This document shows, in pieces, positions 49,652 through 62,014 of a stretch of DNA of 64,000 nucleotides. The number at the start of each line of letters is the position of its first letter. Position 1 is the stretch's first letter. A model generated the notes under the pieces. That model had not been told where the DNA came from. It ran no database searches and saw only the letters and a program-made list of their open reading frames with translations. The DNA comes from Marsupella aquatica (Eukaryota; Marchantiophyta), in NCBI GenBank assembly GCA_973895155.1, contig OZ316893.1, forward strand, positions 20,894,001-20,958,000. Direction: 5' to 3'. The position numbers were made by a program, and so were the translations under genes.

Positions 49652-50658
49652 GACGTGGAACTTGAAGCACGAGGATCACCGCGGAGGTTTCAGGGGCAGA
49701 GAGAGGAGCAGGAGGAAGAGCACGTGACACCGATACCATCACCGGTGCGGCGTGTGGTGGAGGAAGCAGTACTACTACCGGAGCTCACGGTAAAGAAGAA
49801 GATGGGGACTTTCAAGCTTGGGGGACCCAAGTATGAAGTGACAAAGTATGATGGGCGCTCTGACTACTTGCTATGGGAGAAGCAGGTGAAGGGAGTGCTC
49901 TATGCGTCAGGGATGGGCCAACTGCTGAGCCCTCGTAAGACGATGTTGATGAGAAACAATGGGACCGCATGCAGGAGCAGGGAGTGTGGTGTGTTACACT
50001 CTATCTCATGCCTCCCATCATCAAGCAGTTGGGTGCACATAAGGATTGCATGTCCTTGTTTGCGGAATTGCAGAGCAAGTATCACAGCAAGGAGTTGTCG
50101 AACCGGCTCTACACTTCCTACAAACTCATGAGTTTCAGGATGAAGGAATCCGGTACAAAGTTGCAAGACCATGTGGATGCTTTCAACGACATGGTCGTTG
50201 ACTTGGAAAACCTTGGGGAGACTTTGAATGATGAGACGAAGGCTCTGCAGCTTCTTAGTTCATTGCCTCCATCTTACCAGTCCCTATCACGAGTGTTGTT
50301 GCATCGTGATAGGGATACCATTTCATACAATGACGTGGTAAGTTCTCTGCTTAGTGATGATCTTCAGCAGAAGATGCACATCACATCACAGCCTTTATCA
50401 TCTGGTGTTGCCTTCAATGTTAACCGTGGGAGGGGTATGCAGCGACCAACTGGGGACCGTAGAACCCAGTTTAGATCTAAATCCAGATCTAAGTCCAAGG
50501 GTAAATCCCCTCAGAGGAGGCAGGTGACATGTTGGAAGTGCAACCAAGTTGGACACTTCAAGCGAGACTATAAGGGAAAGGCAGCGGAAACTTCATCGGC
50601 AAATGTGGCTAGGGCTGATGGAGAAGCTGATTTACTCAATGATGAGTATGTTTTATGA
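49652..50658 (+). pseudogene. gag: Copia element 2 Gag, start lost and frameshifted
   Basis: Homology to element 1 gag begins abruptly at GTGGAACTTGAAGCACG (49655). The leader text just before it is joined at a point where the ATG and about ten following codons of element 1 are missing, so there is no start codon in frame. A 1-bp deletion near 49935 (CCTCGTAAGACG against CCTCATGAAGACG) shifts frame. The downstream part is open to TGA at 50656-50658. The zinc knuckle, CWKCNQVGHFKRDY, has kept Gly but has Tyr in place of the last Cys. Confidence 0.9.
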
Positions 50659-53600
50659 AGCCGGGTGTATGCCCTGTGCACGTCATCTAGGAGAGTAGAT
50701 GATGTGTGGATTCTTGATTGTGCTTGCTCTTTTCATATTTGATACATTCGTGAGTTTTTCAGTTCTTACTCTATTTCAAACGGTTCAGTTCTGATGGGAA
50801 ATGATCACTCCTGTCAAATTGAGGGAATTGGGTCTGTGAAGATTCAAATGTTTGATGGCGCTGTGCGCACAGTGTCCGGAGTCAGGTATGTACCTGGCAT
50901 GCGTAAGAATCTGATTTCACTCGGTGTGTTGGATTCAAATGGTCATCAATGGAGCGTTATTGATGGTGAACTTCAAGTCAGGTCAGGAGAGACAGTGATT
51001 TTGAAGGGGAGTAGACAAAAGAATTTATATGTGTTACAGGGCAATACTGTATGTGGAGAGGCCAATGTAACCAAGTCTCACGAGGAGATGACTCAACTGT
51101 GGCATTCACGGCTAGGCCACATGAGTGAGAAGGGTTTGGCTATCTTACGAAAGAATGAACTCATTTCTGATTTGTAATCTTGTAAATTAGAGTTTTGTGA
51201 GCATTGCATTCTTGGAAAGTAGCATCGTTGTGCTTTTGGTGTTGGAACTCATCGTTCCAAAGCGGTTCTTGAGTACATACATAGTGACGTGTGGGGTCCA
51301 TCCTCGACTCCCTCACACTCTGGAAAGTTGTACTATGTATCATTTATTGATGATTACTCAAGATTTGTGTGGATTTATTTCATGACGCATAAGTCTGATG
51401 TCTTGTCCATTTTTAAGAAGTGGAAGGCCCAGGTGGAGAATCAGACTGGAAACACGATCAAGTGTTTGGATACAAGGGTGAAGAGTCTGAGGTCAGACAA
51501 CGGCGGGGAGTACACTTCAATGGAATTTGAAGAGTAAACTTCAATGGAATTTGAAGAGTACTGTTCAGAACAGGGGATAACTCGCCATCTCACCACAGTT
51601 TATACTCCGCAGCAGAATGGTGTCGCTGAGAGGCTCAATCGGACACTATTGGAGCGGTCACGGAGTATGTTGAGCCAATCAGGTTTACCACAAGAATTTT
51701 GGGCAGAAGCTGTCAATACCGCAGCTTATTTGGTAAATCTTTCTCCTTCTAGTGCTATCAATTTCAAAACGCTGTTTGAGATGCGCTATAAGCGGCAAGC
51801 AGACTATCATGGCTTGGTAATTTTTGGAAGTGATGCATATGCTCTCACACCAAAGCAGAATAGGACCAAGTTGGATCCTACCTCCAGGAAATGTGTTTTT
51901 CTTGGGTACCAGAGTGGTGTGAAAGCCTATAGGCTATGGGATCCTATTGCCTGTAAGCTCGTTGTCAGTAGGGATGTTTCCTTCAATGAATCCAGATTAT
52001 TGAAGGAGGGGGAGAATACTCAGGTCTCCCGTACTGACAAAGGAAAATCTCCTATCCCGGATCTCGTTGAGGGGGAGATTGGTTATGAGATGCATGACCG
52101 GAGAGAAGGAGTTGCTCCAATTATGGAGCTGGTTCCTATGCCAGAGGAACCAGAGGAGTTTGTTGATGCTGGTGAGCAACAAGTGGATGCTGTTGAGCTT
52201 CAAATTGTACCAGCACACGCAGATCAACCGGAGTCATCGACTAGAAGAACATCTGGTCGCACTGTACACGCTCCATCAAGGTATGGACAGTGGGTTGATT
52301 CATCTCAACTGCAAGAGGATGATTTTACAGCTGATGATGAGGGTGATGCGTTAATTTTGGAAGAAGGAGAACCTTCTTCATTTCATGAGGCAAGTACTTC
52401 AAAGGAGAAGCAGAAGTGGACTGCAGCAATGCAAACGGAGATGCAGTCACTAAAGGACAACAAAACTTGGGAGCTTGTTAAGCTGCCTAAGGGTCAGCAA
52501 GTGGTGGACAGCAAGTGGATTTACAAGCTGAAGGATAATTCCATAGGAGGTGGATCGAAGGTCTACAAGGCTAGGTTGGTAGCAAAGGGATTCACACAAG
52601 AGAAAGGTGTGGATTATAATGAGGTCTTCTCACCAGTTGCTAAGTACTCTACAATACGACTATTGTGTGTACTTGTTGTAATGTTTGGTCTGCTCCTAGA
52701 TCAGATGGATGTTGTCACAGCTTTCCTCTATGGCACATTGGAAGAGGTGATCTTCATGAGACAACCGCTAGGTTTTGTGAAGAGAGGACAGGAGGAATTG
52801 GTTTGCAGATTGCTGAAATCCTTGTATGGGTTGAAGCAGTCACCAAGACAGTGGAACAAGCGGTTTGACGATTGGATTCGGTCACAAGGTTTTCACAGAA
52901 GTGTATTTGACCCTTGTGTGTATTTGAAACCGGTGAAGAATGTTGTCTTTGGGTTCATTGTTTTAGTACTTTATGTGGATGACATGCTAATTGCAGCCAA
53001 GGATAGGTCTGAGATTGTTAAGCTCAAGGCACTGCTTAGTGCAGAGTTTAAGATGAAGGACTTAGGGCCAGCTAAGAGGATTTTGGGTATGGAGATCACT
53101 AGGGACTTGGAGGCTGGCAAGCTATGGTTGACGCAGAGCAGTTATGCGAGGAAGGTAATTGCAAGGTTCAACATGGAGAATAGCAAGCCAGTAAGTACCC
53201 CGTTGGCTCCACACTTCAAGTTATCATCAGCGTTCTGTCCTACGGATGACACAGAGAAGGGGTTGATGTCAAAGGTTCCATATAACAAGGCAGTGGGGAG
53301 TCTCATGTATTTGATGACTTGCACTAGACCTGATCTTGCCATGGCTATGGGCAAGGTGAGCAGGTACATGTCGAATCCAGGGAAGGTACACTGGGAAGCA
53401 GTGAAGTGGATTATCAGGTACTTGAAGGGTACCGTGGATCATGGTCTTTTATTTGATGCGAATGCAAAGAATGCTAGATCATTGATTGGCTATGTAGATT
53501 CTGACTATGGACAAGATTTGGACCGAAGGAGATCAACAACAGGATACGTGTTCACACTTGGCAGTGGATGCATAAGTTGGAGGTCTACTTTGCAGAAGTG

Positions 53601-53955
53601 TATTGCTCAGTCTACTACAGAAGCGGAGTATGTTGCAGCTGCGGAAGCAGCAAAGGAAGCGATTTGGTTGGATAGACTTATCACTGAAATGGGATTGCCA
53701 CAGGGGAATGTGAAGCTCCATTGTGATAGTCAAAGTGCGCTCCACCTTGCTGTGAACCAGGTGATGGACAGTAGAGTGAAGCACATTGACGTCAGGTACC
53801 ATTTTATCAGGCAGGCTGTGTCTGATAATTTGTTTGAGCTAGTCAAGATTGATGGTAAACTCAACCCGGCTGACACATTTACCAAAGTGATTCCTTTGGA
53901 GAGTTTCTCTAGACACCGTGACGTATTGCAGGTTTTGCAATTGCATCACAAGTAG
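50659..53955 (+). pseudogene. pol: Copia element 2 Pol, stops in protease-integrase, RT-RNase H open
   Basis: Pol follows the gag TGA in the same frame. Stops occur at TGA 50740-50742 (after the protease motif LDCACSFHI), TAA 51175-51177, TAG 51220-51222 and TAA 51535-51537. The last is created by a 24-bp in-frame duplication of ACTTCAATGGAATTTGAAGA plus flanking bases. From there to 53955 the frame is open for about 800 codons: integrase C-terminal part (TPQQNGVAERLNRT), RT (LYGLKQSPRQWNK, LYVDDMLIAA, NPGKVHWEAVKWI) and RNase H (STTEAEYVAAAEAAKEAIWL, DVRYHFIR), ending LHHK. No frameshift was found within pol. Several stops look like C-to-T changes, as expected of a methylated element. Confidence 0.92.
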
Positions 53956-54146
53956 AGTTTTCTTAAACATTCATTGTAATTACTGATATATGCTCTTCCT
54001 CATTCCTATGTATTAGGCTACGGCTTAGTTCTGGTTTGCTCTAGTTAGAGAGGGAAACCGGTTTGGTTTCTGTCCAGAACTTCCCGCTGAGGGATCATAT
54101 ACATTGGCAGTATTACTCTCCCCTAGACCAGAGTCAAGGGGAAGAT

Positions 54147-54621
54147 TGTTGGGTATTTACTCTTACGTCTAGGTTAGGTATGACGTGGTTGGTACAACAA
54201 CGTGGGTTGGTACAACTACGTGGTTAGGTACAACTATGTGATTAGGTACAACTATGTGGTTAGGTACAACTACGTGATTAGGTACAACTATGTGGTTAGG
54301 TACAACTACGTGAATAGGTACAACTATGTGGTTAGGTACAACTATGTGGTTAGGTACAACTAAGTTGCACACTATATCATAAGAGGCATGTGTGCTTGGA
54401 GAGGTAGAACCAAGGCTCATTGTTATGGAGCCACTTGAGAGATAGGGAGAGCTTACACTGTGGAGACTCGGTATAGCCGACGGGCTTAGAGTTCAGTAAA
54501 GTTCTCTTGTGTGTTCCCGTGGACGTAGCCTCAAGGAGGTGAACCACGTATCTCTTGTGTCGACTATTGTGCGTTGGATGGTTCATGGGCTTGCCGTTGC
54601 GATCGTCGTCTATGCTCAACA
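54147..54621 (+). repeat. 3' LTR of element 2
   Basis: 475 bp, one difference from the 5' LTR; carries the same 18-bp array at 54191-54361. Preceded by polypurine tract CAAGGGGAAGAT (about 54135-54146) and followed by target duplication ACGAG. Confidence 0.96.
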
Positions 54622-54626
54622 ACGAG

Positions 54627-55644
54627 TAGTTAATAAGTAAAAAGTAAATAAATGATATGACACTAATGGATAGCAGAAAACAGTTTGAGCAAGTATGGCT
54701 AGCATGTTCCGACCATCACCACTCCATTTCATAGGCTAGTGGCAGAATTTAAGTACAATAGTCTCCATCATACTAATCCTGAATTAAATGCCAAAATCCA
54801 TCAGCTTTACTAATTTAGAAGAATTCATTGTAAGATAACTAAAAGTTCTTTCTGGCTTCAAGCAGTAGTGTCTAGGATACTTGAATTATCTTAGTGATTT
54901 TTAGTTTTGATGATTATGTAAATTTCCTCATATACTGGTGATCTTCCATATTTTTCAAGTCACAACACCGACTTTGATCTTTTAGCAAATCATGGCCACA
55001 CACCAGCTCACACCAACATTTCATAACACATTCAAATGGATTGCTAAATGTCTTCTCTTTGCCTGATCACAATTATAAAATGAAACAATCATCAAATGAA
55101 TTTCTATCAAAGCTGTCAACAAACAAAATAACATTATATAGTGTTGTTCAAAGTTGGAGATTGAAGGGGTCTCCTCCCTCTTATCCTTAGGAGTGAAGCC
55201 AAAATGGTGAATCTGAAAAGATCGAGACAACTCTTCAAATTCAAACTAACTAGATAAAACTAACCTAAAAAATGTAAGCTAAAAGTGTCTAAATGAAAAG
55301 TTTCATGGAAGGGATGTAGACTTCAAACTAAACCTACTGTAAAACTAACTTTCAGAGTCTAACTATTCATATTAACACTGTGAAAAAGGTTTCTGGATTG
55401 AGCATTTCAATCACTACTATTTCCAGATTCCCTAAAGTACAAGCCATCATAACTTTGCTAATAAATAGAGATATACTCTTCAACATATTTGTGGGAGGGG
55501 TCATGAGCAGGGTTAACCACAACAAGGGGGTCAGGACGGAAGATAACTCCACTCAGTCCAGTCCATAAAGGTGATGGGCGGTTCAGCTTCCTGAAAGTCC
55601 TTCAATAACCTTCACATTCTTAATAAAATTCCAAAACTTCCATC
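54627..55644. other. Non-coding region, nothing recognised
   Basis: AT-rich intergenic sequence without a supported gene. Confidence 0.4.
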
Positions 55645-56155
55645 TCTTATATAGCATGCTCATCCTGGAACATGCTTGGAGTTTTTTTTGTCTTGTAGTG
55701 ATTTGAAAGTAAATAAAATATGAAAACATAACTGGAAGGATTGGTGCACAGTGACCAATGAAAAGTACAATCAAGGATGCTAGGATTTGTGCACTTAATT
55801 CAATGTCCTCATGAATGACACTCATTTCAATAAAAACCATAAACTTAGGAAAGATAGACATGAGGGGAACTTAAGACACAGTCATAATCATTTCTCTCAT
55901 TCATGAGAATGTTCAAGTGGTGTGAGCCGTTCATTTCATCTCTAATAAATCACAAACATTAAAATTTATAAGGGGGCTGCCAAAATAAGTTCAAAATACT
56001 TTAGATACTAAAAATTAGAGGGGTCCATAAATTAATTAAAAATGTATATGATACACAGGCGCCCCTTGATAAGGCACATTGAAATAAAAATATGTGACAT
56101 GAAAGGTCTGAATAAGTCAAAATCTGAAAGGTGGATTCACCATATAGCAGTTCCA
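55645..56155. repeat. Dispersed repeat, copy 2 (partner at 2670-3235)
   Basis: Same order of shared landmarks as the left copy, from TATAGCATGCTCATC to TCTGAAAGGTGGATTCACCAT, with several deletions relative to it. Confidence 0.7.
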
Positions 56156-56337
56156 ACAATTTCTTACAAGCTAAGGTTGAGTAGAGGACACTTGGGGAAA
56201 GTTTGGGTGGCCAAAAGCGGAAGTCCAAACTGGTAAACAATAGCAGCATACCAAGGGAATAGAAAAGTTGAGTGAATACTTAAAGGTGAGTAGTTGAGTC
56301 CCCAAATTTACAGGTGGGATACCCATCACCAGTGTCA

Positions 56338-56630
56338 TGTTGGGGATAATTCATATCCCGAGACACCATGCACATGTGAACACCATACAAAGTAGTCGAC
56401 ACAACAAGTACGTGGTTCACCTCATGACCGAGGCTACGTCCACGGGAAAGCAAGAGACCTTTACTTCTCTTTTGCTACACTCCAACAATGAACTGAAGAT
56501 CCACCAGGGATTGGCACCAGCCCTGGCTATATACACAACAACACTACCGCTAACCTTAGCTAAGTCCTAACTTGAGTTAGACTAACTGCGCTTAACTATA
56601 GAGTCACAAGACTAAGAGCAATACCTAACA
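56338..56630 (-). mobile_element. Solo LTR of the copia family, minus orientation
   Basis: 293 bp, TGTTGGGGATAATTC to ATACCTAACA on the plus strand, flanked by the target duplication TGTCA (56333-56337 and 56631-56635). Internal text CGTGGTTCACCTC...GAGGCTACGTCCACGGG matches the LTRs of elements 1-3 in reverse orientation. No internal element remains. Confidence 0.87.
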
Positions 56631-56635
56631 TGTCA

Positions 56636-57170
56636 AGTCTACAACACACATTAGGGAGAAAAACAATTTTTGGAGGGAATAAAAATTGGGTCCACCTGGA
56701 AATCCAACTTAATCATTAGCATGTGACCAAAGTGGAGGGAGAAATTGCTCCAGGAAGGCAGGTTCCTTTTGGGCTATTTAAGTCTTGTGTCATAAGCTAG
56801 GTGGGCTTTACAAGAAAGATGGGTCACTTTGGAGATATTCCTTTTAAATTAATCACAGTCAGTCATATCAAGTGACTGGTTCACTTTGGGTTTATATAAT
56901 ATTTAGAGATCAATCACAATCCTACATGGTCCTGAATGGGTTCTCCAAAATGCTCATATGGGCAGTGTAGTTCTGACCAAAGACCACTTCTTGAGATGCT
57001 CTTTTGAAAGAAATCTTTTCATGATTGTCTTTTCTATTTTGTTAGTAGAGTGTTTTATGGGCTAAGTGATCACCTTCTTTGCACGGAGACAGTTCAACAT
57101 TATGACATCTCAATACTTGACCTTACTAGGATAATGTCTTCCCATGAAACAAGACTTATTTGAACTCCTG
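56636..57170. other. Non-coding stretch, nothing recognised
   Basis: Intergenic; ends at the 5-bp sequence CATGG (57171-57175), presumably the left target duplication of element 3. Confidence 0.4.
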
Positions 57171-57175
57171 CATGG

Positions 57176-57518
57176 TGTTGAGCATAGACGATAATCGCAA
57201 CGGTAAGCACATGACACATCCAACGCGCAAGTAGTCGACACAAGAGATACGTGGTTCACCTCCTCGAGGCTACGTCCACGGGAACACACAAGAGAGCTTT
57301 ACTAAACTCTAAGCCCATCGGCCATACCAAGTCTTTACAGTGTAAGCTCTCCTCATCTCTCAAGTGGCCCCATAACAATGAGCCTAAGTTCCACTTATCC
57401 AAGCAAACACCGCTTGGTATATAGTGTGCATCCTAGTTAACCTAACCACGTCTCCGACTACGGTTAGTCTAACTATGGTTACATGCCGTAACCCTAGACC
57501 TTGAGTAAATACCTAACA
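57176..57518 (-). repeat. 3' LTR of element 3
   Basis: 343 bp, TGTTGAGCATAGAC to ACCTAACA on the plus strand. The adjacent ATCTCCCCCTTG (57519-57530) is the polypurine tract CAAGGGGGAGAT on the element's own strand. AACCTAACC near 57436 is the family's AC-element-like MYB motif. Confidence 0.95.
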
Positions 57519-57711
57519 ATCTCCCCCTTGACTCTGGTCTAGGGGAGGGTAATACTGCTAACCTATATGATCCCTCAGCGGGAAGTTCTGGACGAAAACC
57601 AACATGGTTTCCCCTCTCTGACTAGAGCAAACCAGAACTAAGCCGTAGCCTATTACTAGGAGTGAAGAAGAGCATATATCAGTAATTACAGCGAATGTTA
57701 AGAAAAAACCC

Positions 57712-60700
57712 TTACTTGTGACGCAATTGCAAAACCTGCAGCACATCACGATGTCTAGAGAAACTTTCTGAATGAATCACTTTGGTAAATGCATCAGCTG
57801 GGTTGAGTTTACCGTCTATCTTGACTAGCTCAAACAAATTATCAGACACAGCCTGCCTGATAAAATGGTACCTGACATCTATGTGCTTCACTCTACTGTC
57901 TATCACCTGGTTCACAGCAAGGTGGAGCGCACTTTGACTATCACAATGGAGCTTCACATTCTCCTGTGGCAATCCCATTTCATTGATAAGTCTATCCAAC
58001 CAAATCGCTTCCTTTGCTGCTTCCGCTGCTGCAACATACTCCGCTTCTGTAGTAGACTGAGCAATATACTTCTGCAAGTAGTAGACCTCCAACTTATGCA
58101 TCCACCGCCAAGTGTGAACACGTCCCCTGTTGTTGATCTTCTTCGGTCCAGATCTTGTCCATAGTCAGAATCTACATAGCCAATCAATGATCTAACATTC
58201 TTTGCATTTGCATCAAATAAAAGACCATGATCCACGGTACCCTTCAAGTACCTGATAATCCACTTCACTGCTTCCCAGTGTACCTTTCCTGGATTTGACA
58301 TGTACCTGCTCACCTTGCCCATAGCCATGGCAAGATCAGGTCGAGTGCAAGTCATCAAATACATGAGACTTCCCACTGCCTTATCATAAGGAACTTTTGA
58401 TATCAGCCCCTTCTCTGTTGCATCTGTGGGACAAAAAGCTGATGAAAATTTGAAGTGTGCAGCCAAAGGGATACTTACTGGCTTACTATCTCCCATGTTG
58501 AACCTAGCAATTACCTTCCTCACATAACTGCTCTATGTCAACCATAGCTTACCAACCTCCAAGTCCCTAGTGATCTCCATACCCAAAATCCTCTTAGTTG
58601 GCTCTAGGTCCTTCATCTTAAACTCTACACTTAGCAGTGCCTTAAGCTTAACAATCTCAGACCTATCATTGGCCGCAATAAGCATGTCATCCACATAAAG
58701 TACTAAAACAATGAACCCAAAGACAACATTCTTCACCGATTTCAAATATACACAAGGGTCAAACACACTCCTGTGAAAACCTTGTGACCGAATCCAATCG
58801 TCAAATTGCTTATTCCACTGTCTTGGTGACTGCTTCAACCCATACAAGGATTTCAGCAATCTGCAAACCAAATCCTCCTGTCCTTTCTTCACAAAACCTA
58901 GCGGCTGTCTCATGAAGATCACCTCTTCCAAGGTGCCATAGAGGAAAGCTGTGACAACATCCATCTGATCTAGCAGCAGACCAAACATTACAACAAGCAC
59001 ACACAATAGCCGTATTGTTGAGTACTTAGCAACTGGTGAAAAGACCTCATTGTAATCCACACCTTTTTCCTGTGTGAATCCCTTGGCTACCAACCTAGCC
59101 TTATAGACCTTCGATCCACCTCCCGTAGACTGATCCTTTAGTTTGTATATCCACTTACTGTCCACCACTTACTGACCCTTAGGCAGCTTAACAAGCTCCC
59201 AAGTTTTGTTGTCATTTAGTGACTGCATTTCTGTTTGCATTGCTGCAGTCCATTTCTGCTTCTCCTTTGAAGCACTTGCCTCATGAAATGAAGAAGGTTC
59301 CCCTTCTTCCAAAATTAACACATCACCCTCATCATCAGCTGAAAAATCGTCCTCTTGCAATTGAGATGAATCAACCCACTGTCCATACCTAGGAGGAGCG
59401 CGTACAGTGCGACCAGATGTTCTTCTAGCCGATGACTCTGGTTGAATTGCGTCTACTGGTACGATTTGAAGCTCAACAGCATCCACTTGTTGCTCACCAG
59501 CATCAATAAAATCCTCTTGTTCCTCTGGCACAGGAACCAGCTCCATGCTTGGAGCACCTCCTTCTCTCCGATCATGCACTTCATGATCAATCTCCCCCTC
59601 AACGAGATCCGGGATAGGAGATTTCCTTTGTCAGTACGGGAGACCTGAGTATTCTCCCCTTCCTTCAATAATCTGGATTCATTGAAGGAAACATCCCTAC
59701 TGACAACGAGCTTACAGGCAATAGGATCCCATAGCTTGTAGGCCTTCACACCACTCTGATACTAAAAAAAAATACATTTCTTGGATGTAGGATCCAACTT
59801 GGTCCTATTATGCTTTGGTGTGAGAGCATATGCATCACTTCCAAAAACTACCAAGCCATGATAGTCTGCTTGCCGCTTATAACGCATTTCAAACGGCATT
59901 TTGAAATTGATTGCACTAGAAGGAGAAAGATTTACCAAATAAGCTGCAGTATTGACAGCTTCTGCCCAAAATTTTTGTGGTAAACCTGATTGGCTCAGCA
60001 TACTCCGTGACCGCTCCAATAGTGTTCGATTGAGCCTCTCAGCGACACCATTCTGCTACGGAGTATAAACTGTGGTGAGATGGCGAGTTATCCCCTGTTC
60101 TGCATAGTACTCTTCAAATTCTATTGGAGTGTACTCCCCGCCGTTGTCAGACCTGAGACTCTTCACCCTGGTATCCAAACACTTAACCGTGTTTCCTGTC
60201 TGATTCTCCACTTGGGCCTTCCACTTTGTAAAAATAGACAAGACATCAGACTTATGCGTCATGAAATAAATCCATACAAATCTTGAGTAATCGTCAATGA
60301 AGGATACATAGTATAATTTTCCAGAATGTGAGGGAGTCGGGGATGGTCCCCACACGTCACTATGTATGTACTCAAGAACCGCTTTGGAATGATGAGTTCC
60401 AACACCGAAAGCACAACGATGCTGCTTTCCAAAAATACAATGCTCACAGAATTCCAATTTACAAGACTGCAAATCAGAAATGAGCCCATTCTTCCGCAAG
60501 ATAGCCAAACCCTTCTCACTCATGTGGCCTAGCTGTGAATGCCACAGTTGAGTCATTTCCTCGTGAGACTTGGTTACATTGGCCTCTCCACATATTGTAT
60601 TGCCCTGCAACACATACATATTCTTCTGTCTGCTCCCCTTCAAAATCACTGTCTCTCCCGACATGACTTGAAGTTCACCATCAATTACTCGCCATTGATG

Positions 60701-60985
60701 ACCATTTGTATCCAACACACCGAGTGAAATCAAATTCTTACGCATGCCAGGTACAAACCTGACTCCAGACACTGTGCGCACAATGCCATCAAATATTTGA
60801 ATCTTTACAGACCCAATACCCTCAACTCGACAGGAGTGATCATTTCCCATCAAAACTGAACCGTTTGACACAGAATAAGAATTGAAATACTCGCAAATGT
60901 AATAAATATGAAAGGAGCAAGCACAATCAAGAATCCATACATCATTTGCTCTCCTAGATGATGTGCATAGGGCATACTCATTACT
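57712..60985 (-). pseudogene. pol: Copia element 3 Pol, disrupted
   Basis: Reads leftward from 60985 in the gag frame. Protease motif WILDCACSFHI near 60935-60900; zinc region (LWHSQLGHMSEKG...CEHC); integrase core with SDDYSRFVWI-type and SDNGGEY blocks, open to TAG at about 60056-60058 where element 2 has Gln. The integrase C-terminal part follows with a TAG near 59762 at a run of eight or nine T/A bases. A 1-bp deletion near 59630 shifts frame. TAA at about 59169-59171 falls where element 2 has Gln. RT with YVDDMLIAAND follows, then a TAG at about 58533-58535. RNase H is split by a further frameshift near 58080, and ends at 57712. Confidence 0.9.
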
Positions 60986-62014
60986 TCATAAAACATACTC
61001 ATCATTGAGTAAATCAGCTTCTCCATCAGCACTAGCCACATTGGCTGATGAAGTATCAGCTGCCTTACCCTTACAATCCCTCTTAACGTGACCAACCTTG
61101 TGACACTTCCAGCAGACTACTGGCTTTCTCTCCTGGGACTTCCCCCTTGAAGCAAATCTTGTCCTAGATTTACTTCGTTCCTTGCCATTCGTGCGCTGCT
61201 CGGGACATCGCTGTGACCTCCCACGATTCACATTCAAGGCAGCACCAGATGACGATGCTGTCTGGGCTTGACCCAACTTCTTCTGTGCATCATCTGATAG
61301 CAAAGAGCTTACCACCTCATCGTATGAAATAGACTTCAAGTCTCTATACAAAAGAACCTACTTCAAACCCTGATAAGATGGGGGTAAGGAGCTGAGAAGA
61401 AGCAAGGCCTTGTCCTCTTCTTCAACGCCCTTACCGAGATTAGACAAATCAACAGCTAGGCTGTCAAATTCATCCAAGTGATCTTGGAGCTTGTTCCCTT
61501 CTTTGAGCCTAAGGCTCATCAAGAGAGACTTCTTGTACAATCGATCTGATGCATCCTCCCGATAGTACTTCTTCCTTAGGGCTTTGAATAGAGATGCACA
61601 ATCCGCGTAGTCATCCAACTTCTTGATGATATGCGGCTTCAGGTAAAGTATCACCGTATTCACTGTAATTCCTTGTTCTTGCCTCCACCTCTTTAGTGGA
61701 ATCTCCTCCTCATCATTGTACATCTCTCATGTAGAGAGAAGATGATCTAGGTCCATAGCGCGAAGAACTCCTTTCACTTGCTTCTCCCAGAGCAAGTAGT
61801 CCGTACGCCCATCATACTTCTCCACCTCAAACTTGACACCTCCGAACCTGGATGCCATCTGTTTTTCCTTCACAATCCCCTCTACTCGCTGCACCGGTGA
61901 TTGTACCGGTGTCACGTGCGCTTCCTCTTGCTCCTCTCTCTCCTCCTCAAACCGTTGTGGTGATCCTTGTGCTTCAAGATCCACTTCTTCGAAAATCTCC
62001 TCCGAATCACTTAT
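60986..62014 (-). pseudogene. gag: Copia element 3 Gag, start lost and two stops
   Basis: The codon aligned with the element 1 ATG is ATA here (before SDSEEIFEEVDLEAQG), so the initiator is lost. In one continuous frame it has TGA at 61727-61729 and TAG at 61358-61360, and ends at TGA 60986-60988. The protein differs considerably from elements 1 and 2 in the middle, but keeps KYDGRTDYLLWEKQVKGVL, LLSSLPPSYQG and an intact zinc knuckle, CWKCHKVGHVKRDC, followed by DLLNDEYVL as in the other two. Confidence 0.9.

Larger units (their letters stand above)
48756..54621 (+). mobile_element. Ty1/copia LTR retrotransposon, element 2 (young, coding-defective)
   Basis: Complete element with two 475-bp LTRs that differ at one position I can find (GGAGATGAACC against GGAGGTGAACC), flanked by target duplication ACGAG (48751-48755 and 54622-54626). 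It has a tRNA-iMet primer-binding site, a short leader of about 0.4 kb, gag, pol and polypurine tract. The LTR identity says it inserted recently. Even so, gag has lost its start region and has a 1-bp deletion, and the first third of pol carries four stops. The lesions are far too many for the age given by the LTRs, so the copied template was already defective. Confidence 0.96.
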
